Part shown: piece by piece, positions 16,901 through 25,371 of the stretch
Layout of the letters: every line of letters starts with the position of its first letter
Numbering within the stretch: the stretch's first letter is position 1
Source: Ferruginibacter sp.
GTDB taxonomy: Bacteria > Bacteroidota > Bacteroidia > Chitinophagales > Chitinophagaceae
DNA length: 64,000 nucleotides
NCBI GenBank assembly: GCA_030831945.1
Contig: JAURKC010000004.1
Location: 186,001-250,000 of the forward strand
Direction of reading: 5' to 3'
Made by a program: the position numbers and the translations under genes
Notes under the pieces: generated by a model
Databases searched by the model: none
The model's input: the letters and a program-made list of their open reading frames with translations, nothing else
Told to the model about the DNA's origin: nothing

Positions 16901-19259
16901 AGCTGATCAAACTGCTATGTTGGCCTTACCATCAACGGTAGGTACCCTTGCCATTAGAACAGATTTAACTAAAAATTTTTTATTGACAGCATCCCCTGCT
17001 ACTACTTTAGGTAACTGGAGAGAATTAGCATCATCTTCAGGTGGTGTTTCAAGTGTGAATAATTTAACTGGCCCTAATGTAGTATTGACTAGCGATAATA
17101 TTGCAGAAGGAACTACAAATAAATATCATACCGATTCTAGAGCAAGGGCTGCGATAAATGTTGCTAGTCCATTAAGTTACAGCACTTCAACTGGAACCAT
17201 TAGCATGACAGCTGCAACAAGTTCAGTTAACGGATATTTAAGTGCAGCAGATTTTACAACATTTCATAACAAACAGAGTGCCGTAACATTTGGAACAGGC
17301 TTAACCAATTCTTCTGGTACAATCACTGTAAATACCTCTCAAAATATTGCAACCCTTTCCAATTTAACTACTAATGGAATCGTAACAACTACAGGAGCAG
17401 CAGGACATTTAACAGTTGTACCAACTTTACCTGTTGCAAATGGAGGAACGGGTACTACCACCATAACAGGTATTGTAAAAGGAAATGGAACAAGTGTGAT
17501 GACAGCTGCAGTTGCGGGAACAGATTATTTAACACCAACAGGAAGTGCTGCCCTATTAACTAATTTTCCAATTTTAAATCAAAATACAACAGGAAAAGCA
17601 GGAACAGTAACTACCAATGCAAATTTAACGGGAGATGTAACCAGTGTTGGAAATGCAACTACAATTGCAGCCAATGCGATATCCTATACTAAGATTCAGA
17701 ATGTATCTGCGACAGATAGAGTATTAGGTCGTGTTTCAACTGGTGCTGGAACAATAGAAGAGATAGCAACAACAGGAACAGGTAATGTGGTTAGAGCAAG
17801 TTCACCTGTTTTAACTACTCCAAATATAGGAGCCGCTTCAGGAACAAGTTTAACTGTAAGTGGTCAACTTCATTCTACTGTTGCAACAGGCACTGCACCA
17901 TTTTCAGTAGCATCAACTACTCCAGTGGCTAATTTAAGCATTGGAGGTAATGCTGCAACAGCTACTACGGTAATCACCAATGCTAATTTAATAGGAGATG
18001 TAACGAGCATAGGAAATTCTACATTGATTGCAGCCAATGCAGTAACTACTGCTAAAATTTTAAATTCTACTATCACCTATGCTAAAATTCAACATGTTTC
18101 TGCATCAAATACTGTGTTAGGTCGTGTTTCAACAGGAGCTGGAGATATAGAAGAGATAGCAACAACAGGGACTGGAAATGTGGTTAGAGCAAGTTCTCCT
18201 ATTTTAACTACTCCAAATATAGGGGCGGCAACAGGAACAAGTTTAACTGTAAGTGGTCAACTTCATTCTACTGTAGCAACAGGCACTGCACCTTTTGTAG
18301 TTACTTCTACAACTCCGGTAGCTAATTTACAAGCTGCTACAGTTACCACCAATGCTAACTTGACTGGAGAAGTAACGAGTGTGGGCAATGCTTCAACGAT
18401 TGCTGCTAATGCGGTTACCACTGCTAAAATTTTAAATTCAAACATTACTTATGCTAAAATTCAGAATGTATCTGCAACAGATAAAATTTTAGGTAGAGTT
18501 TCAGCAGGTGCTGGTGTAGTGGAAGAAATATCCACCACAGGATCTGGTACCGTAGTAAGGTCAACTTCTCCAACATTAACTACACCTATTCTAGGAGATG
18601 CTACAGCTACAAAACTAAATGTAAGTGGACAAATTATTTCTTCATTAGCAACTGGCACAGCACCGTTTGTTGTTTTATCAACTACTCCTGTTGCTAATTT
18701 ACATGCTGCAACTGCAAGTCAAATTTCTACAACAGCCTCGGGAACGAATTCTTCAGATTTATTATACTCACAAATGGCTGATAATGACTTTTTTAGAATA
18801 CGAGTTGGAGGTACTGCTTCTAATGCTGGATTTGCAGAAATTGCCACTGCTGATGATGGTAATGAACCAATCTATGTTAGACAATATACAGGTGCATTTG
18901 GTGCTGTGACAAGAACTGCAACATTATTAGATGGTAGCGGAAATACGATCTTTCCTGGATCTGTAAAATCAGAAGGCATAATATCACATATTATTTCAAA
19001 AAGTAGTGCTTATACACTTACAAATGCAGATGAAATAGTAATAGTTACTGCTACAGCTACCATTACCCTTCCAACTGCAGTTAACAACACAGGAAGAACG
19101 TATACAATCAAAAGATATACCACATCGGGCAATACAACTATTAATACTGCCAGTGGTATAACTATAGATGGTAATTCAACCTATGTTTTGGATGTTAACA
19201 AAAAAGCAGTAAAAGTAGTGAGTGATGGAGCAAATTGGTACACAATTGCTTCTTTCTAA
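13986..19259 (+). CDS. Giant repetitive surface protein with tail-fibre-like modules
   Basis: The 1757-residue protein starts with a signal peptide (cleavage near SQAMAQ). The head domain (about 30-155) has GIFFQAVARDNYSNP and NFGAVPYALYSAS, as in many Bacteroidota exported fibre-like proteins. Three 45-46-residue units starting KLNISDTAAML (DNA 14460-14822) look helical or coiled-coil. From about residue 330 to 1650 there is a mosaic of recurring modules: NANLTGEVTS, TTAKILNSNITYAKIQNV, VLGRVSTGAG, TGNVVRASSP, GTSLTVSGQLHSTVATG, and three copies of a MADNDYFR...EPIYVRQY unit. These resemble phage tail-fibre repeats. The C-terminal domain (about 1665-1757: SSAYTLTNADEIVIV, VVSDGANWYTIASF) also matches tail-fibre tips. 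No T9SS domain is present. It is probably a trimeric surface adhesin or appendage (inference). Base usage is like its neighbours. Confidence 0.75.
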   Translation: MRSYILSKLKATVGLLVIMIISSQAMAQSTTGIFFQAVARDNYSNPAMNRKIYVQSSIIQTTATGTKLLIEEYDVTTDGSGVFSISIGNGRKVGGTATGLMSIDWSKGPFYLNLKVAITPVATSNGWDYTKEWTDMGTTNFGAVPYALYSASTGNIDTKLNISDTAAMLNGRFAKDTIALSNRINANANALNNEISRATAAENLKLNISDTAAMLSAFAKDTIALSNRINANATAINNEITRATTAENLKLNISDTAAMLNGRFAKDTIALSNRINAKENLSNKSTDANLGVPGNDSIFFPTQSAVKNFIHIKVNDFAAQFNASGGVNDNSILTRMIAEKNVTYSKMQEVTQNKVLGNFTHSPEGVVEEISTTGTGNVVREISPSLTTPNIGAATGESLTVSGQLHSTVATGTAPFVVTSTTPVANLSIGGNAATATIVTTNANLTGEVTSIGNATSIAANAVTTAKILNSNITYAKIQNVTTSDRVLGRVASGAGVVEEIPTIGTGNVVRAISPIFTTPNIGAATGTSLTVSGQLNSTVAIGIAPFVVTSTTEVANLHAATASTINKSLTGTNSANLLNAQMADNDYFRVQVGGTATNAGYAEIATADDGTEPIYVRQYTGNFVTKHKEATLLDGSGNTNFPGIVAASTFNSTVATGTAPFVVTSTTPVANLHAATASEISTSLTGTNSADLIRATMADNDYFRIHVGGTSSNAGYAEIATSDEGNEPIYVRQYSGVFSTKVKEATLLDASGNTEFPGIVSANSFHSTVATGTAPFTVSSTTPVANLHAATVTTNANLTGDVISVGNATTVEKINGIALAGLQTGILKNTISTGHPSIAVPADFPILNQSTTGTANNVTGIVALSNGGTGANSAAAARTNLGLVIGTNVQAPLSFTSPIVTTSNTISLKKASATDSGYLSKEDFTSFHNMIAGKIDATQKGAVGGVATLGSDGKVPSDQLPPLTLTSVAVVADQTAMLALPSTVGTLAIRTDLTKNFLLTASPATTLGNWRELASSSGGVSSVNNLTGPNVVLTSDNIAEGTTNKYHTDSRARAAINVASPLSYSTSTGTISMTAATSSVNGYLSAADFTTFHNKQSAVTFGTGLTNSSGTITVNTSQNIATLSNLTTNGIVTTTGAAGHLTVVPTLPVANGGTGTTTITGIVKGNGTSVMTAAVAGTDYLTPTGSAALLTNFPILNQNTTGKAGTVTTNANLTGDVTSVGNATTIAANAISYTKIQNVSATDRVLGRVSTGAGTIEEIATTGTGNVVRASSPVLTTPNIGAASGTSLTVSGQLHSTVATGTAPFSVASTTPVANLSIGGNAATATTVITNANLIGDVTSIGNSTLIAANAVTTAKILNSTITYAKIQHVSASNTVLGRVSTGAGDIEEIATTGTGNVVRASSPILTTPNIGAATGTSLTVSGQLHSTVATGTAPFVVTSTTPVANLQAATVTTNANLTGEVTSVGNASTIAANAVTTAKILNSNITYAKIQNVSATDKILGRVSAGAGVVEEISTTGSGTVVRSTSPTLTTPILGDATATKLNVSGQIISSLATGTAPFVVLSTTPVANLHAATASQISTTASGTNSSDLLYSQMADNDFFRIRVGGTASNAGFAEIATADDGNEPIYVRQYTGAFGAVTRTATLLDGSGNTIFPGSVKSEGIISHIISKSSAYTLTNADEIVIVTATATITLPTAVNNTGRTYTIKRYTTSGNTTINTASGITIDGNSTYVLDVNKKAVKVVSDGANWYTIASF
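14460..14822 (+). repeat. Three tandem 45-46-codon repeats inside the giant surface protein
   Basis: Units begin at 14460, 14598 and 14733 (each starting K-L-N-I-S-D-T-A-A-M-L), giving periods of 138 and 135 bases. The second unit has lost one codon (NGRF replaced by SAF) and the third is shortened at its end. The nucleotide sequence is also well conserved, so the units arose by duplication. Confidence 0.9.
15060..18960 (+). repeat. Dispersed long modules repeated within the giant surface protein
   Basis: Near-identical DNA blocks recur in the same frame. One block (TTTAACTGTAAGTGGTCAAC and flanks) appears near 15180, 17848 and 18241 with a diverged copy near 15570. The MADNDYFR module occurs near 15730, 16075 and 18775, and the NANLTG module near 15310, 16370, 17620, 17980 and 18345. 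Such long in-frame repeats are prone to recombination that would change the fibre length. Confidence 0.85.
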
Positions 19260-19390
19260 TCATTTAATCGTAATAATAAATGAAAAGTAACAATACATCA
19301 ATTTCTGAAAATGAAATGCATTATAAATAACTTTTAATGTTATTTAATTTAGTTAATTTTATTTAAGCTTTTCAAAAAGTCAGTTTAACT

Positions 19391-19440
19391 AAAAAGGTTA
19401 AATTCATTGAAAAAATGGATTTAACCTTTTTTCTTTTTTA
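19391..19440 (+). terminator. Rho-independent terminator of the giant surface protein block
   Basis: The arms AAAAAGGTTAAAT (19391-19403) and ATTTAACCTTTTT (19419-19431) pair perfectly around a 15-base loop and run into a T-rich tail to 19439. It lies about 130 bases after the stop of the 1757-residue protein. The A-rich left side could let it work in both directions. Confidence 0.85.
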
Positions 19441-19484
19441 AAAACTATCAATCTTTTCTCAAAAAACTATCAATCTTTTCTCAA
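19441..19484. repeat. Perfect 22-bp tandem duplication
   Basis: The 22-base unit beginning AAAACTATCAATCTTTTCTC occupies 19441-19462 and again 19463-19484 without mismatch, directly after a terminator T tract. Confidence 0.9.
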
Positions 19485-19691
19485 CAAGTCTTATGGATTA
19501 TTGGAGTTTCTAAAATAATCATGACAGTACATTTTTTAGTATTTTATTGACTATTTCGTACAAACTTTTAAAGAGTATTGGTAAACATTTTTTAATTAAC
19601 AGTATTATCAATAATAGGGGATTAATATAAAAAAATATTGGAGTTCAAAAGGCTTACAAATTTTATATAACTTTATATTAAAATAAATTCC

Positions 19692-20618
19692 ATGAATCTA
19701 CTTCGTCATTCAATTATTTTTTGTTGCCTATTGATTTCTCAATTGGCGGTAGGTCAACAAAAGAAATTTACGATAGTCGCCTTTGGTGATATGCCTTATA
19801 AAGTACCCAACGATTACCCGAAATTTGAGCGAGTGATTAAAACTTTAAACAAAGAAAATCCAAATTTTATTGTACATGTAGGTGATTTCAAATCGGGTTC
19901 TAGCCTATGTTCTACGGAATATTTCGAGAAGATGCATGCCTATTTTGAGACCATCAATCCTCCATTTATTTATACCCCTGGTGATAATGAATGGACCGAT
20001 TGCAATCGCAAAGCTGCTGGTGAATACGATCCCAATGAAAGACTTGCCCTGCTGAGAAAAATATTTTTTGGAACTGACAAGAGTTTCGGAAAGAAGAAAA
20101 TTAATTTAGTTTCTCAAGCAAAATCTACTGGTTTTGAGACATTTGTTGAGAATAATTTGTGGTCTTATGAAGGACTTCAGTTTGCAACCATCCATTTAGT
20201 AGGTTCCAATAATAATTTTAAAGAATCAGGAGATAATCAAGAATTTATCGAAAGAGAAAAGGCCAATTTAGCCTGGCTAGATCAAGTATTTGCAGCAGCC
20301 AAAGATAAAAAAGGATTAATGCTTTTTACCCAAGCAGATATGTTTTACAAAGACCTAAAGCCAAGTAAGGGATTTGAAAAAGTGGTCAATAAATTAAGTG
20401 AACTGACTCAGCAATATGGCAAACAAGTCTTTTTAGTAAATGGAGACTCTCATCGATTTATAACAGATAAGCCCATTTTAATTAACAATCAAAAGGCAAC
20501 TTTGATGAATTTTACTAGAATTCAAGTATTCGGAGATGCTGAAATGGCCGCTATTAAAATTACTTATGATCCTAAATCCACTTCTCTTTTCCAAGTAGAA
20601 CAGCTATTGATTGATTAG
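19692..20618 (+). CDS. Exported metallophosphoesterase-like protein
   Basis: The 308-residue protein has a signal peptide (hydrophobic 7-20, cleavage near AVGQ). The calcineurin-like fold is suggested by VAFGDMPY (residues 29-36), VHVGDFKSGS (61-70), YTPGDNEWTDC (94-104) and LVNGDSHRF (about 248-256). These correspond to the GDxH, GDxxD, GNHE and GHxH metal-binding blocks, but several ligand positions differ: GDNE instead of GNHE, and GDSH near the end. It therefore belongs to a divergent secreted group whose substrate is unknown, and it may be a phosphodiesterase or an inactive relative. It is transcribed alone, with a long AT-rich upstream gap, and is followed after 160 bases by the S41 protease gene. 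Confidence 0.75.
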   Translation: MNLLRHSIIFCCLLISQLAVGQQKKFTIVAFGDMPYKVPNDYPKFERVIKTLNKENPNFIVHVGDFKSGSSLCSTEYFEKMHAYFETINPPFIYTPGDNEWTDCNRKAAGEYDPNERLALLRKIFFGTDKSFGKKKINLVSQAKSTGFETFVENNLWSYEGLQFATIHLVGSNNNFKESGDNQEFIEREKANLAWLDQVFAAAKDKKGLMLFTQADMFYKDLKPSKGFEKVVNKLSELTQQYGKQVFLVNGDSHRFITDKPILINNQKATLMNFTRIQVFGDAEMAAIKITYDPKSTSLFQVEQLLID

Positions 20619-20777
20619 AAAATAGGCTCCAAATGATTACCCATTAGGTAAATAATCGAGTCAATGGTGTAGAAAATGCTTTATACTGCCTTACCACTCG
20701 TCATTTTATGAAAAATTTGGCGTAAAATATAGCTGCCTACCCAATAATTAATATATTTTTTGCGTTAATTTTACTGG

Positions 20778-23012
20778 ATGCTAAAAATCCAGCAAATCAT
20801 TATGAGCAAAAAATTTTTTCCAGTATTTCTAGTGCTGACAGGAACCATTCTTTTTTTGGCTTTTCAAACTCAGGGTAAAACAGAGGATAATCCAAAATCT
20901 AAGAATGAAAAAATTATTCAGAATGTAGGTATGTTATTGGAAGAAGGTCATTTAAGTCCTAGACAAATTAATGACGACTTTTCTAAATTAGTAATGAAGC
21001 GTTTTATCGAAGATCTGGATGAAGATAAAACAATTTTTCTTCAAATAGATATTGATAGTTTTAAAAGATATGAAACTAAAATTGATGACGAAATTCATGG
21101 TCAAAAATTAGAATCTTTCTACCAAATCAGCCAATCCTATACGCGCAGATTACAGCAATCCTCAGAATATTTTAAAAACATCCTCTCCAAGCCATTTGAT
21201 TTTACGAAGGATGAAAATATAATTTTAGACGGCGATAAGGTGAATTATCCTACTACCGAAAACGATAAGAAGGAAGTTTGGCGTAAGCGTTTAAAATACC
21301 TTGTTTTATCAAGATATTCAGACATGGTAGATGACAGAGAAAAAAATAAACTAAAGTCAACTACTAATACTCCAGACACAGCCACTAGTAAAAATGGTGT
21401 TGTAAAGGAAAAATTTGTTTATAAAGCCGATAGTACATTAGAGCGTGAGGCTAGGGGGCAGGTACTTAAACAAATTGAGCGATATTTTACGACATTGAAA
21501 AATCACAATACTTCGGATGAATTGTTTAGTTCATTCATCAATGCGATTACTGGTGCAATGGATCCTCACACCAATTATTTTGCCCCTGTGGATAGCCGTG
21601 GTTTTAATGAAATGATGAGTGGCAAGTTTTATGGTATTGGAGCTCAATTAAAAGAAGAACAGAGCAAAATTAAAATTGCCAGTTTAATCTCAGGTGGACC
21701 AGCATGGAAGAGTGGTGATTTGGGAGTGGATGATGAAATTTTAAAAATTGGTCAGGCTGGTGCAGAAGCAGTTGATGTAACAGGATACGGAGTAACTGAT
21801 GCGGTTAAATTAATTAGAGGTGCAGATAAAGGATCTGAAGTAAGGTTAACCGTCCGTAAACCCGATGGAAGTATTAAAATAGTTTCATTAAAAAGAGATG
21901 AAATTAAACTCGATGATACTTTTGCTAAAAGTGCTATCATAAAAGGAGAACATAAAATTGGTTATATCTATTTACCAGAATTTTATATGGATTTTGATGA
22001 TCCAAAAGGAGCAAGATGTTCAGATGATGTAGCTAAAGAAGTGACTAAACTTAAAGCTGAACATGTTGATGGTATAGTACTTGATTTAAGAGGAAACGGT
22101 GGAGGTTCGCTTCCAGAAGTGGTTAAAATGGCTGGGCTTTTTATTGAAGATGGTCCAATTTGTCAAGTGAAAGGCAGAGATGAAAAGCAGGCCTTTCAAT
22201 GGAAGGATAGAGATAAATCAATTTTGTATGATGGACCATTAACTGTTATGGTGGATGAGTTCAGTGCATCTGCATCTGAAATTTTTGCTGCAGCCATTCA
22301 AGATTATAAAAGAGGAATCATTGTGGGTAGTACTTCTACTTATGGAAAAGGAACAGTGCAAAGAACAATTCCGCTAAGTCCAGAAAGTGAAAATTTACAA
22401 TTTGCTAATAAGTCAGAAGATTTAGGAACAGTAAAACTTACTCTACAAAAATTTTACCGCATCAATGGTGGTGCTACTCAATTAAGAGGTGTAGTACCTG
22501 ATGTAATTATTCCTGATCGATTAGAACTTGCTAAAGCTCGTGAAAAAGATAATGATGCTGCATTAGCATGGGATGAAATTTCAAAGTCAGATTATAAACT
22601 TTGGACAAGCAATTACAATACAGATCTAATTGTTGCAAGTGCTAAAGAACAAGTGAAGAATAATATGACCTTTAAAAAAATGAGAGAAAAAATTGACTCT
22701 ATTGATAAGGATAATACAAAGGCCTACTCTTTAAATTTTAATAAGTATCAGCTCTCACAAAAAAAATTAAAAGTAAGATATAAGCAGTTGGAAGAATTGC
22801 TAAAATTACCTGCTGAACTTACTATTAATAATTCAGCTGTAGATAATGAAAAGTTCACTACTGATAAAGATAAAGCTGAAAAAAACAAAAGGTTTTTAAA
22901 CACTTTAAAGAATGATATTTTTATCAATGAAGCAGTAAAAGTTACTAATAAAATGATCGCTCAAACTATTCTTGCACGACAAGGTAAATTTACTTCAGGA
23001 GCTAAGAACTAA
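20778..23012 (+). CDS. prc: Carboxy-terminal processing protease (S41A, Prc/Tsp family)
   Basis: The 744-residue protein has an N-terminal membrane or signal segment (about 10-32; a second ATG at 20802 would start just before it). It then shows the Tsp N-terminal helical domain (about 35-250), a PDZ domain (about 270-360: FYGIGAQLKEEQ, DEILKIGQAG), and the S41 catalytic core. FSASASEIFAAAIQDY contains the nucleophile, probably Ser498, and YGKGTVQ the general base Lys524. The C-terminal extension (about 560-740) matches the DUF3340 part of Tsp. The enzyme should degrade or trim periplasmic proteins by their C-termini and so regulate envelope and peptidoglycan hydrolases. A bidirectional terminator follows at 23031-23067. 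Confidence 0.93.
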   Translation: MLKIQQIIMSKKFFPVFLVLTGTILFLAFQTQGKTEDNPKSKNEKIIQNVGMLLEEGHLSPRQINDDFSKLVMKRFIEDLDEDKTIFLQIDIDSFKRYETKIDDEIHGQKLESFYQISQSYTRRLQQSSEYFKNILSKPFDFTKDENIILDGDKVNYPTTENDKKEVWRKRLKYLVLSRYSDMVDDREKNKLKSTTNTPDTATSKNGVVKEKFVYKADSTLEREARGQVLKQIERYFTTLKNHNTSDELFSSFINAITGAMDPHTNYFAPVDSRGFNEMMSGKFYGIGAQLKEEQSKIKIASLISGGPAWKSGDLGVDDEILKIGQAGAEAVDVTGYGVTDAVKLIRGADKGSEVRLTVRKPDGSIKIVSLKRDEIKLDDTFAKSAIIKGEHKIGYIYLPEFYMDFDDPKGARCSDDVAKEVTKLKAEHVDGIVLDLRGNGGGSLPEVVKMAGLFIEDGPICQVKGRDEKQAFQWKDRDKSILYDGPLTVMVDEFSASASEIFAAAIQDYKRGIIVGSTSTYGKGTVQRTIPLSPESENLQFANKSEDLGTVKLTLQKFYRINGGATQLRGVVPDVIIPDRLELAKAREKDNDAALAWDEISKSDYKLWTSNYNTDLIVASAKEQVKNNMTFKKMREKIDSIDKDNTKAYSLNFNKYQLSQKKLKVRYKQLEELLKLPAELTINNSAVDNEKFTTDKDKAEKNKRFLNTLKNDIFINEAVKVTNKMIAQTILARQGKFTSGAKN

Positions 23013-23030
23013 TAATCTTATATATTTTAT

Positions 23031-23067
23031 AAAAAATCCCGTTTGCTTTAAGTAAACGGGATTTTTT
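23031..23067. terminator. Bidirectional rho-independent terminator
   Basis: AAAAAATCCCGTTT (23031-23044) pairs with AAACGGGATTTTTT (23054-23067), with A tract before and T tract after. It serves the S41 protease gene (plus) and the DinB-like gene (minus), which converge here. Confidence 0.93.
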
Positions 23068-23103
23068 TGTATCATCAAGAGATTAATAGCTATTCTCTAA
23101 AAA

Positions 23104-23607
23104 TTATCTTTGCTCAATAATTGATTGGTGATGTGAAAAATGTCCGATAATAATAAACCCATTTTCTTTTACAGAAATTCTATTGTTAGCTGCTTGCCCT
23201 TCCAATTCAAACATATCTTCTGAAAAACTATCATAAAGGAATAAGGTAGATTTTCTTAGGGCAATAAATTCAGCACATAAACTTTCCCAAGTTCTTCTAT
23301 TTGCATTGGACATTTTCGCGTAATCGTTTTCATCAAAAGAAGGAAGTATGGCTATTTCATTTCTAGCAATACACATTGCCCTGTAGGTAAAAACTCTTTC
23401 TGAATCAATCAGATGCTGAAGCACTTCTTTTAGTGTCCATTTATCCATTCCATAACTGAATGTTGATTTTTGTTCAGAGATTGAAGGAAGTAATTTTTTG
23501 ATTTCCTCTGACTGCTGAACAAAAGCATCCTGCAATTGATCTTCTTTTACTAACTCGATATACCTTCGGAAATAGCCCGGTTGATTAGTAGGTGATGCCG
23601 AAGACAT
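23104..23607 (-). CDS. DinB-family (DinB_2) putative metal-dependent protein
   Basis: The 167-residue protein fits the DinB/YfiT four-helix fold: WTLKEVLQHLIDSERVFTYR supplies the first histidine on a long helix, LPSFDENDYAKM and RRTWESLCAEF follow, and the last helix has IIGHFSHHQSIIEQ with the other metal-ligand histidines. DinB proteins of this type bind divalent metal and some act as thiol (bacillithiol, mycothiol) transferases or hydrolases; the reaction here is unknown. It starts at ATG 23607, 21 bases after the stop of the subtilisin-like protease gene, so the two are probably one minus-strand transcript ending at the shared terminator. Confidence 0.88.
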   Translation of the reverse strand: MSSASPTNQPGYFRRYIELVKEDQLQDAFVQQSEEIKKLLPSISEQKSTFSYGMDKWTLKEVLQHLIDSERVFTYRAMCIARNEIAILPSFDENDYAKMSNANRRTWESLCAEFIALRKSTLFLYDSFSEDMFELEGQAANNRISVKENGFIIIGHFSHHQSIIEQR

Positions 23608-23628
23608 AGAAGTGTATATTTAAATTAT

Positions 23629-25296
23629 TTATTGTTTGCTAGATTTTTTTATGGACGGTTTAGGTAATTTATCATTAACCATTTTCCTTTCTCCCTTTAA
23701 TGTACTAGCAAGTTGAATAGCGGAATATGCATTTAGTAAACCTCCAGTTTTAGACAAGTCAGTAAATGGAACAGATTCATCTGATCCAGGTTGTTTAACA
23801 TTTTCAGTTATTTGCTGAGCAGATTTTTCAATTGCATACTTTACTTGTTGTGCAGTAAGGGTAGGATAATAACTCATAATGAGTGCTGCAGTACCAGCTA
23901 CTACTGGACAAGCCATACTAGTTCCGGATGCTGCTCCATAGACGTTACGTCCAGGCATAGTAGAATATATTTGAACACCAGGTGCAAAAATATCTACTTC
24001 CTTTTTACCATAATTACTAAAATTAGCTGCAATACCTCCATTAGATGGATCTCCACTAGCACCCACTGTAATCCAATTAGTAGCTTTCTTATTGGTATTT
24101 TTATAAATTGGAGAAGGAAAATTGTCAGTACTGTCCACATTTTTACCATCGTTTCCTGCAGCATGAACTAATAATACTCCCATTTTCTCTGCATACTGAA
24201 CCGCATCATCTACCCACTGTTTTTCAGGAGAAAATTCTTTTCCAAAACTCATGCTAATTACTTGGGCTCCATTATCAACTGCATAGCGAATAGCTAAAGC
24301 AATATCTTTATCATGTTCATCTCCATCTGGTACTGCTCTAACCATCATAATCTTCACATTATCAGCAATACCATCTACACCCATTTTATTATTTCTTACT
24401 GCTGCTATAATACCAGCACAATGAGTTCCATGGAAAGGATTTGAAGCCATCAAATCATTATTGCCGTAATAGCGATCATTAATATTTGATTCATCATCTT
24501 GCACTATCATTTTACGGAATTCTTCAGGCGCATGATCCGCTGCTTCAGATTTCCTGATTTGTCCATCAAACTCATCAATGATTTGATTGTTAGTGATATC
24601 ATCTGATCCATTTCCTTTACAGAGTTGTAACAAAAACATTTTTGTTTTTTTAGCATCTGCATTCGTTGTAACATACTTTTCAAGGTCAGTACAATTGTAT
24701 TCCTTTTTACCCAAATCTTTTGTTATAACTGAGTCGCCTTTCAAAAAGACTGGCATCAATTTCTTAATAAAAGCTATTTCATCAGGGTTAATGTCACCCA
24801 CTAATCTTTGTTTCGTCTTTTTAAAAGTAGCCCACTCATTTTTTTCGGTCTCAGTTAATTTAGATTCATCCACTGTGAGCAGATCAAATTTTAATTTTAA
24901 CTTATTAAAAACTCGAGCAGCTTCATAACTATCTTTCTTAACATTACGCCCATCCTTTCCACCTAAAAAATTCCATCCATGAACATCGTCGATATATCCA
25001 TTTTTGTCATCATCAATCCCGTTATAGGGTATTTCCTTTGGATTAGTCCAAAGAACTGATTGTAGATCTTCATGTAGCGTATCTATTCCACTATCTATAA
25101 CTGCTACCACTACTTGTTTACTTTTTATTTTTTTAGCAGTAATATAACCATAGGCTTTATCTAAACTAATTCCATAAATCCCGGTGCTATCTTGGTTTTG
25201 AGTATGCCAATTTTTAGGAATTTGAATAGTAGATTTTTGAGAGAAAGAGGTGATTCCAACTAAAAGAACGAGTAATAAGGAGAATAAATGCTTCAT
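23629..25296 (-). CDS. Exported subtilisin-like serine protease (S8) with long internal insertion
   Basis: The 555-residue protein has a signal peptide (1-19, cleavage near SFSQ) and a complete catalytic triad: VAVIDSGID (Asp68), FHGTHCAGI (His292), and GTSMACPVVAG (Ser460), with oxyanion-hole Asn382 in AAGND. The distance of about 220 residues between Asp and His is far more than the 30-odd of classical subtilisins. It results from an insertion (about 85-280) that contains charged, helix-prone sequence and two cysteines (residues 201 and 226). The C-terminus is short and carries no T9SS sorting domain, so it should be periplasmic or released. The role is general or processing proteolysis. 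It is probably co-transcribed with the DinB-like gene downstream. Confidence 0.92.
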   Translation of the reverse strand: MKHLFSLLLVLLVGITSFSQKSTIQIPKNWHTQNQDSTGIYGISLDKAYGYITAKKIKSKQVVVAVIDSGIDTLHEDLQSVLWTNPKEIPYNGIDDDKNGYIDDVHGWNFLGGKDGRNVKKDSYEAARVFNKLKLKFDLLTVDESKLTETEKNEWATFKKTKQRLVGDINPDEIAFIKKLMPVFLKGDSVITKDLGKKEYNCTDLEKYVTTNADAKKTKMFLLQLCKGNGSDDITNNQIIDEFDGQIRKSEAADHAPEEFRKMIVQDDESNINDRYYGNNDLMASNPFHGTHCAGIIAAVRNNKMGVDGIADNVKIMMVRAVPDGDEHDKDIALAIRYAVDNGAQVISMSFGKEFSPEKQWVDDAVQYAEKMGVLLVHAAGNDGKNVDSTDNFPSPIYKNTNKKATNWITVGASGDPSNGGIAANFSNYGKKEVDIFAPGVQIYSTMPGRNVYGAASGTSMACPVVAGTAALIMSYYPTLTAQQVKYAIEKSAQQITENVKQPGSDESVPFTDLSKTGGLLNAYSAIQLASTLKGERKMVNDKLPKPSIKKSSKQ

Positions 25297-25371
25297 TGAT
25301 TATTTTTAAATGTAATTTAATTAAAAGCATTTTAATTAAATGCTAAATTTATTGAACAGAATTGAAAAATT

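Larger units (their letters stand above)
19260..19691. other. Intergenic region with terminator and 22-bp tandem repeat
   Basis: This 430-base gap holds the terminator at 19391-19440 and a perfect two-copy 22-base tandem repeat at 19441-19484. The remainder up to 19691 is AT-rich and shows no gene or RNA fold that I can support. It should also contain the promoter for the phosphoesterase gene, but no exact consensus pair was found. Confidence 0.6.

Noticed and set aside
14420..18658. Several minus-strand frames (14420-14974, 15200-15400, 15407-15715, 16283-16501, 17870-18076, 18263-18445, 18461-18658)
   Set aside because: They are antisense shadows of the repeated modules of the giant surface protein; they repeat because the sense DNA repeats and show no start context or family similarity.
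13986..19259. A prophage or contractile-injection system around the tail-fibre-like protein
   Set aside because: No sheath, tube, baseplate, terminase, portal, integrase or holin gene is found in the flanks, and the protein has its own signal peptide.
23791..24928. Plus-strand frames over the S8 protease gene
   Set aside because: Shadows in the opposite strand of a gene with a complete catalytic triad.
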